The notes beneath the pieces were generated by a model. It was not told the origin of the DNA and did not search any database. It saw only the letters and a program-made list of their open reading frames with translations. Below, in pieces: positions 12,302-15,752 of a stretch of DNA of 15,752 bases. A program made the translations under genes and the position numbers. The stretch spans positions 1 to 15,752 of the forward strand of contig CAXRDP010000059.1 of assembly GCA_964229545.1 (NCBI GenBank), read 5' to 3'. Each line of letters begins with the position of its first letter. Position 1 is the first letter of the stretch. This stretch comes from UBA724 sp964229545. Its GTDB lineage: Bacteria; Bacteroidota; Bacteroidia; Flavobacteriales; Flavobacteriaceae.

Positions 12302-13546
12302 TTAACACGTTGTTGTTGAGGGTTTTTTATTTAAAAATTCTAAAGTTCTTTTCGTAGCTCCCTTTTGGGTTCTAACAAAACTGTGGTTTATTTCGCCCAT
12401 GTCCATCCTTTGTTTGGAATCTTTGACAATGCGATGAAGCACCTCTGTAAAAGATTTTGAGTCTTGAACTGATACCATTCCCCCCAACCGAATCATTTCT
12501 TTGGCCTCCTCAAACTTTTGGTAGTTTTTGCCAATCAGGACGGGAATACCCGCCGCGGCGGGTTCCAATACGTTGTGAAGCCCTGATGTGCCCATACCGC
12601 CTCCCACATAGGCCATTTGAGCCGAAGCATAGCAGGCATTGAGCAATCCGATGGTGTCCAATATCAATACCTGTGTTTTTGGCAATTGGTCTGTTTGCAG
12701 TTGGCTGTATCGTTGTACTTTACCGCTCAAAGAATCTGAGATATGATTGATAAAGCCCGACTGTAGTTCGTGGGGTGCCAACACCCAACAAACTTTTTCG
12801 TCAGAACTGTCAATGGCATTTTTAATCAAGTCAAAATCTTTGGGCCAAATGCTCCCCGTAACTACACAAAAACGCTCTTTGGCAAAAGATTCCATAAAAT
12901 CCAAAGGCGTAGTAGGTTCACTTACTCGGTCAAAGCGGGTGTCTCCTGTGACTTCCACATTTGTAAAACCCACAGATGCCAATAACTCCTTAGAGTTGTC
13001 GTCTTGCACAAAAAAATGAGCAAAGGCGGTAAGAGATTCACGAAGAAATGCACCTCTTTTTTGAAACAAAAACTGCTCTTTGTAAAAACGTCCTGAAACC
13101 AAATAAGTGGGCACTTTGCGAGTTTTCAACCCTTCTAGCATAAGCGGCCAAAATTCGTATTTCACAAACAAAGCCATTTCAGGTTGAAGTATATTCAAAA
13201 ACCGATTGACATCCCTTTGGGTGTCCCATGGCAAATACACACACAAATCTGCTACGCCATGGTGGTGACGCACCTGATATCCCGATGGCGAAAAAAAACT
13301 GACCACAAACTCCCGATCGGGATATTGCTTTTTCAAGCCCTCCAACACAGGCAGCCCTTGCTCGTATTCCCCCAATGAAGCGGCATGCATCCATATGGTT
13401 TTTTTCTTTGGGTCTAATTGGCTGAGTTGTTTCCACAAAGACTTTCTGCCAGTCACAAAGTCTTTGATTTTGGGATGAAATAGGCCCAACACCGGCAAAA
13501 CAAGTTTGGCGGTAACTACGGATAGCTTATATAATGGGAGCAACAT
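12302..13546 (-). CDS. waaA: 3-deoxy-D-manno-octulosonic acid (Kdo) transferase
   Basis: The 414-aa GT-B glycosyltransferase is also known as KdtA. It transfers Kdo from CMP-Kdo to the lipid A precursor on the cytoplasmic face of the inner membrane. An N-terminal hydrophobic anchor (about residues 5-24) precedes the catalytic HAASLGEYEQ motif, whose Glu is the expected general base. EMALFVKYEFWPLML, a FVQDDNSKELLASVGF...VTGDTRFDRV segment and the nucleotide-binding GGGMGTSGLHNVLEPAAAGIPVLIG are all typical. A TATCTTTG box (minus 13559-13552) ends only 5 nt before the ATG. It is divergent from a sugar aminotransferase that may also serve surface polysaccharide synthesis. Length is normal for the family. 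Confidence 0.95.
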   Translation of the reverse strand: MLLPLYKLSVVTAKLVLPVLGLFHPKIKDFVTGRKSLWKQLSQLDPKKKTIWMHAASLGEYEQGLPVLEGLKKQYPDREFVVSFFSPSGYQVRHHHGVADLCVYLPWDTQRDVNRFLNILQPEMALFVKYEFWPLMLEGLKTRKVPTYLVSGRFYKEQFLFQKRGAFLRESLTAFAHFFVQDDNSKELLASVGFTNVEVTGDTRFDRVSEPTTPLDFMESFAKERFCVVTGSIWPKDFDLIKNAIDSSDEKVCWVLAPHELQSGFINHISDSLSGKVQRYSQLQTDQLPKTQVLILDTIGLLNACYASAQMAYVGGGMGTSGLHNVLEPAAAGIPVLIGKNYQKFEEAKEMIRLGGMVSVQDSKSFTEVLHRIVKDSKQRMDMGEINHSFVRTQKGATKRTLEFLNKKPSTTTC

Positions 13547-13551
13547 TTGTA

Positions 13552-13559
13552 CAAAGATA
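13552..13559 (-). promoter_or_regulatory. Exact -7 box immediately upstream of waaA
   Basis: The minus strand reads TATCTTTG, an exact TAnnTTTG match, 5 nt before the waaA ATG. If used, transcription would begin at or within a base or two of the start codon, giving a leaderless or nearly leaderless mRNA. I see no good -33 element at 19-21 nt, so use of this box is uncertain. Confidence 0.4.
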
Positions 13560-13587
13560 TTGTTTCAGGGTTTACGGTTCTATTTCG

Positions 13588-13595
13588 TAATTTCG
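13588..13595 (+). promoter_or_regulatory. Possible -7 box of the aminotransferase gene
   Basis: TAATTTCG is one base from TAnnTTTG and lies 18 nt before the ATG at 13614. TTTC at 13563-13566 is 21 nt upstream. The call is weak but consistent with the TTCG variant seen at other promoters in the window. Confidence 0.3.
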
Positions 13596-13613
13596 TCCCA
13601 TCAAAAAATTGCC

Positions 13614-14744
13614 ATGCGTAAAATCCAAATGGTCGATCTTCAGGGCCAGTATCAGTACATCAAGCCTGAGGTAGAAAAGGGGATGCAAGAAGTCCTAGAG
13701 AGTGCCATGTTTATCAATGGTCCTGCGGTACGAGATTTTCAAGCCGATTTGGAAGCCTACCTAAATGTAAAACATGTCATTCCATGCGCCAACGGCACCG
13801 ATGCTCTACAAGTAGCCATGATGGGATTGGGACTTCAACCCGGTGACGAGGTCATTACAGCCGATTTCACTTTTGCCGCTACGGTTGAGGTTATTGCCCT
13901 TTTACAACTCACTCCTGTCTTGGTGGACGTCTTGCCCGACACCTTCAACATAGACCCCGAGGCGGTACGCAAAGCGATTACACCCAAAACCAAAGCCATC
14001 GTTCCCGTACACCTATTTGGTCAGGCCGCCAATATGGAAGTGCTGATGGACATTGCCCAAGAACACAATTTGTATGTCATCGAAGACAATGCCCAAGCTA
14101 TAGGTGCGAATTATACGTATTCGGATGGTACCAAAGCCAAGACAGGCACCATCGGTCATGTGGGGTCCACTTCTTTTTTTCCTTCCAAAAATTTGGGCTG
14201 TTACGGAGACGGAGGCGCCATTTTTACCAACGATGACGACTTGGCCCATACCATTCGTGGCATAGTGAATCACGGAATGTATGAGCGCTACCACCATGAT
14301 GTGGTGGGAGTCAATTCGCGTTTGGATAGTTTACAAGCGGTGGTTCTCAAAGAAAAACTAAAGCATTTGGATTTTTACAACGAGCGTCGCAAATATGCAG
14401 CTTTGCGCTACGATGCGCATTTTAAAAATCACCCCAATATAATCACGCCTGTGCGTGAGGCTGCATGTGACTCGCATGTATTTCATCAATACACTTTGCG
14501 TATCATAGACGCAGACCGTGATGCATTGGTAAAGCATCTGCAAGCGCATCAAATCCCTTGTGGGGTGTATTATCCAATCCCTTTACACCTGCAAAAAGCC
14601 TATGCAGACACCCGTTATCAAGAATCGGATTTTGAGGTGACGAATCGTTTGGTCCAAGAGGTGATTTCTCTACCCATGCACACCGAACTCGATGAAGAGC
14701 AGTTGTCTTTTATCGCCAAGACAATATTGGAGTTTTTGAATTAG
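13614..14744 (+). CDS. DegT/DnrJ/EryC1/StrS-family PLP-dependent sugar aminotransferase
   Basis: From the ATG at 13614 the protein has 376 aa. An upstream frame extension to 13506 overlaps waaA and its promoter and lacks family similarity, so I reject it. PLP-binding features are clear: CANGTDALQVAMM, IEDNAQAIGA (Asp158 contacts the pyridine nitrogen) and SFFPSKNLGCYGDGGA with Schiff-base Lys192. HDVVGVNSRLDSLQAVVLKEKLKHLD is typical of the family. The sequence most resembles the WbpE/WlbC-like group that aminates the C3 of UDP-3-keto-GlcNAcA for LPS O-antigen sugars, but substrate cannot be fixed from motifs. It is divergent from waaA and overlaps fabD tail to tail by TTAG. Confidence 0.92.
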   Translation: MRKIQMVDLQGQYQYIKPEVEKGMQEVLESAMFINGPAVRDFQADLEAYLNVKHVIPCANGTDALQVAMMGLGLQPGDEVITADFTFAATVEVIALLQLTPVLVDVLPDTFNIDPEAVRKAITPKTKAIVPVHLFGQAANMEVLMDIAQEHNLYVIEDNAQAIGANYTYSDGTKAKTGTIGHVGSTSFFPSKNLGCYGDGGAIFTNDDDLAHTIRGIVNHGMYERYHHDVVGVNSRLDSLQAVVLKEKLKHLDFYNERRKYAALRYDAHFKNHPNIITPVREAACDSHVFHQYTLRIIDADRDALVKHLQAHQIPCGVYYPIPLHLQKAYADTRYQESDFEVTNRLVQEVISLPMHTELDEEQLSFIAKTILEFLN

Positions 14745-15622
14745 GCCAAAGCGGCTGCGGTTTCCAGCTCGCTGTCAATTTTCCTAACAAGTCCTTGCAA
14801 AACCTTTCCAGGGCCTACTTCCGTAAAATGGGTGGCGCCATCTGATGCCATCTGACGCACACTTTGTGTCCATCGCACCGGCGCTGTGAGTTGGGCTATC
14901 AAATTGGCTTTGATTTGTTCCGCATCTGTCACGGCTTGCGCCACTACGTTTTGATAAATAGGGTACTTTGCCTGTGCAAAAGGGGTTTGCTCTATGGCTG
15001 CTGCGAGTTTTTCTCGAGCGGGTTCCATTAGGGGGGAGTGAAAGGCTCCGCCTACAGGGAGTATCAACGCACGACGTGCCCCTTTTTCTTTTAATGTTTC
15101 ACAGGCGGTTTCTACAGCAGGATACGCGCCTGAAATTACCAATTGCCCAGGGCAATTGTAGTTGGCAGCAACCACAACCCCCTCTGTTTGGTCGCACACC
15201 ACTTCCACAATCACATCTTCCAGACCCAAGACCGCTGCCATGGTACCTTTTTCCAACCCACAAGCATCTTGCATGGCTTGGGCACGTTGGGCCACCAATC
15301 GCAACCCGTCTTCAAACGAAAGCACACCCATAGCTGCCAAGGCTGAAAATTCTCCCAAGGAGTGTCCTGCTACCATATCAGGGGCAAAGCTACTGTCCAT
15401 CACGTGACTCACGGCCACAGAGTGTACAAAAATGGCGGGTTGGGTCACACTGGTTTCTTTTAGGTCTTCAGCACTGCCCTCAAACATGATGTCGGTGAGC
15501 GAAAACCCCAAAATGTCGTTGGCTTGCTCAAACAAAACTTTGGCTTGGGGATGACTGTCAAACAAGTCTTTTCCCATACCACTAAACTGGGATCCCTGTC
15601 CCGGAAATACGTATGCGTTCAT
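14741..15622 (-). CDS. fabD: Malonyl-CoA:ACP transacylase FabD
   Basis: From the ATG at 15622 the protein has 293 aa, starting MNAYVFPGQGSQFSGMG. FabD moves malonyl from CoA to acyl carrier protein to feed fatty acid elongation. The nucleophile Ser88 lies in GHSLGEFSAL, the partner His195 in GGAFHSPLME, and the malonate-binding Arg is near 113 (AQRAQAM). A longer in-frame extension to 15748 exists, but it overlaps the preceding folA reading frame and has no FabD similarity, so I use the internal ATG. Only 1 nt separates it from the folA stop, so the two are an operon with probable translational coupling. Confidence 0.96.
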   Translation of the reverse strand: MNAYVFPGQGSQFSGMGKDLFDSHPQAKVLFEQANDILGFSLTDIMFEGSAEDLKETSVTQPAIFVHSVAVSHVMDSSFAPDMVAGHSLGEFSALAAMGVLSFEDGLRLVAQRAQAMQDACGLEKGTMAAVLGLEDVIVEVVCDQTEGVVVAANYNCPGQLVISGAYPAVETACETLKEKGARRALILPVGGAFHSPLMEPAREKLAAAIEQTPFAQAKYPIYQNVVAQAVTDAEQIKANLIAQLTAPVRWTQSVRQMASDGATHFTEVGPGKVLQGLVRKIDSELETAAALA

Positions 15623-15623
15623 C

Positions 15624-15752
15624 TTATTTTTTTTGATATCGTATGAAACTAAATGCGTAAGCATGGTTGTCGTCTGCCGGGTGTTCTTCTCGCCATACTT
15701 CTTCCCACAGTTGTGGGTCGATTTCAGGGAAAAAAGTATCGGCTTCAAATTC
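15624..15752 (-). CDS. folA: Dihydrofolate reductase, C-terminal end (partial)
   Basis: On the minus strand from the window edge, a frame different from that of fabD encodes 42 residues ending at TAA (15626-15624). It starts EFEADTFFPEID and contains WREEHPADDNHAYAFSFIRY. The DTFFPEID...W...EH..D..H.Y...F..Y pattern is the conserved C-terminal beta-strand region of bacterial DHFR, which reduces dihydrofolate to tetrahydrofolate with NADPH. The gene starts outside the window. It directly precedes fabD with a 1-nt gap. Confidence 0.88.
   Translation of the reverse strand, partial: EFEADTFFPEIDPQLWEEVWREEHPADDNHAYAFSFIRYQKK

Noticed and set aside
13506..13613. N-terminal 36-residue extension of the aminotransferase.
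   Set aside because: It overlaps the waaA start and both candidate promoters and has no family similarity; the family start MRKIQMVDLQ is at 13614.
15623..15748. N-terminal 42-residue extension of FabD.
   Set aside because: The same bases encode a convincing DHFR C-terminus in another frame, and FabD proteins start at MNAYVFPGQGSQ.

Overview
The window reads as chromosomal DNA from a member of the Bacteroidota (Bacteroidetes). This rests on the gene content: an LptC-like/CNNM/PpiD cluster, a Bacteroidetes-style TonB_C lipoprotein and a Bacteroidetes-type Cas9. It also rests on repeated promoter-like boxes of the TAnnTTTG form and the absence of clear Shine-Dalgarno sequences. I cannot name a genus from sequence alone.

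Layout. 1-3792 (+): the 3' end of an LptC-like gene, a 66-aa membrane protein, a CNNM/CBS/CorC_HlyC membrane protein and a PpiD/SurA-type peptidyl-prolyl isomerase, an envelope-biogenesis cluster. 3793-4281: a 489-bp AT-rich intergenic region with several inverted repeats; its right end carries a short tracrRNA on the minus strand. 4282-7719 (+): a 1145-aa Cas9. 7720-7897: a small guide locus with two copies of a 13-14-nt repeat that is complementary to the tracrRNA anti-repeat. 7898-8392 (-): a DUF456 membrane protein. 8477-10633 (+): a TonB_C-like lipoprotein, ruvC and hemW. 10630-12021 (-): an M20 dipeptidase. 12093-12289: a tRNA-Leu(UAG) gene preceded by a broken copy of its own 5' half that carries a palindromic insertion. 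12302-13546 (-): Kdo transferase (waaA/kdtA). 13614-14744 (+): a DegT-family sugar aminotransferase. 14741-15752 (-): fabD and the 3' end of folA.

The main observation is the Cas9 locus. The protein is full-length and in frame, with recognisable bridge helix, REC, RuvC-II/III, HNH and C-terminal PAM-interacting regions. The nuclease centres are altered: the RuvC-I Asp is Ser8, the RuvC-II Glu is Tyr569, the HNH Asp is Val647, and the HNH metal-binding Asn is missing. RuvC-III His787 and Asp790 and the HNH His648 remain. No cas1, cas2, csn2 or cas4 lies nearby. A compact tracrRNA-like gene diverges from the cas9 start, and two minimal repeats follow cas9. The parts needed for RNA-guided DNA binding look preserved, while cutting and spacer acquisition look lost. 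My inference is a naturally nuclease-dead, domesticated Cas9 working as an RNA-guided binder or repressor with one or two dedicated guides. Its target is not identifiable in this window.
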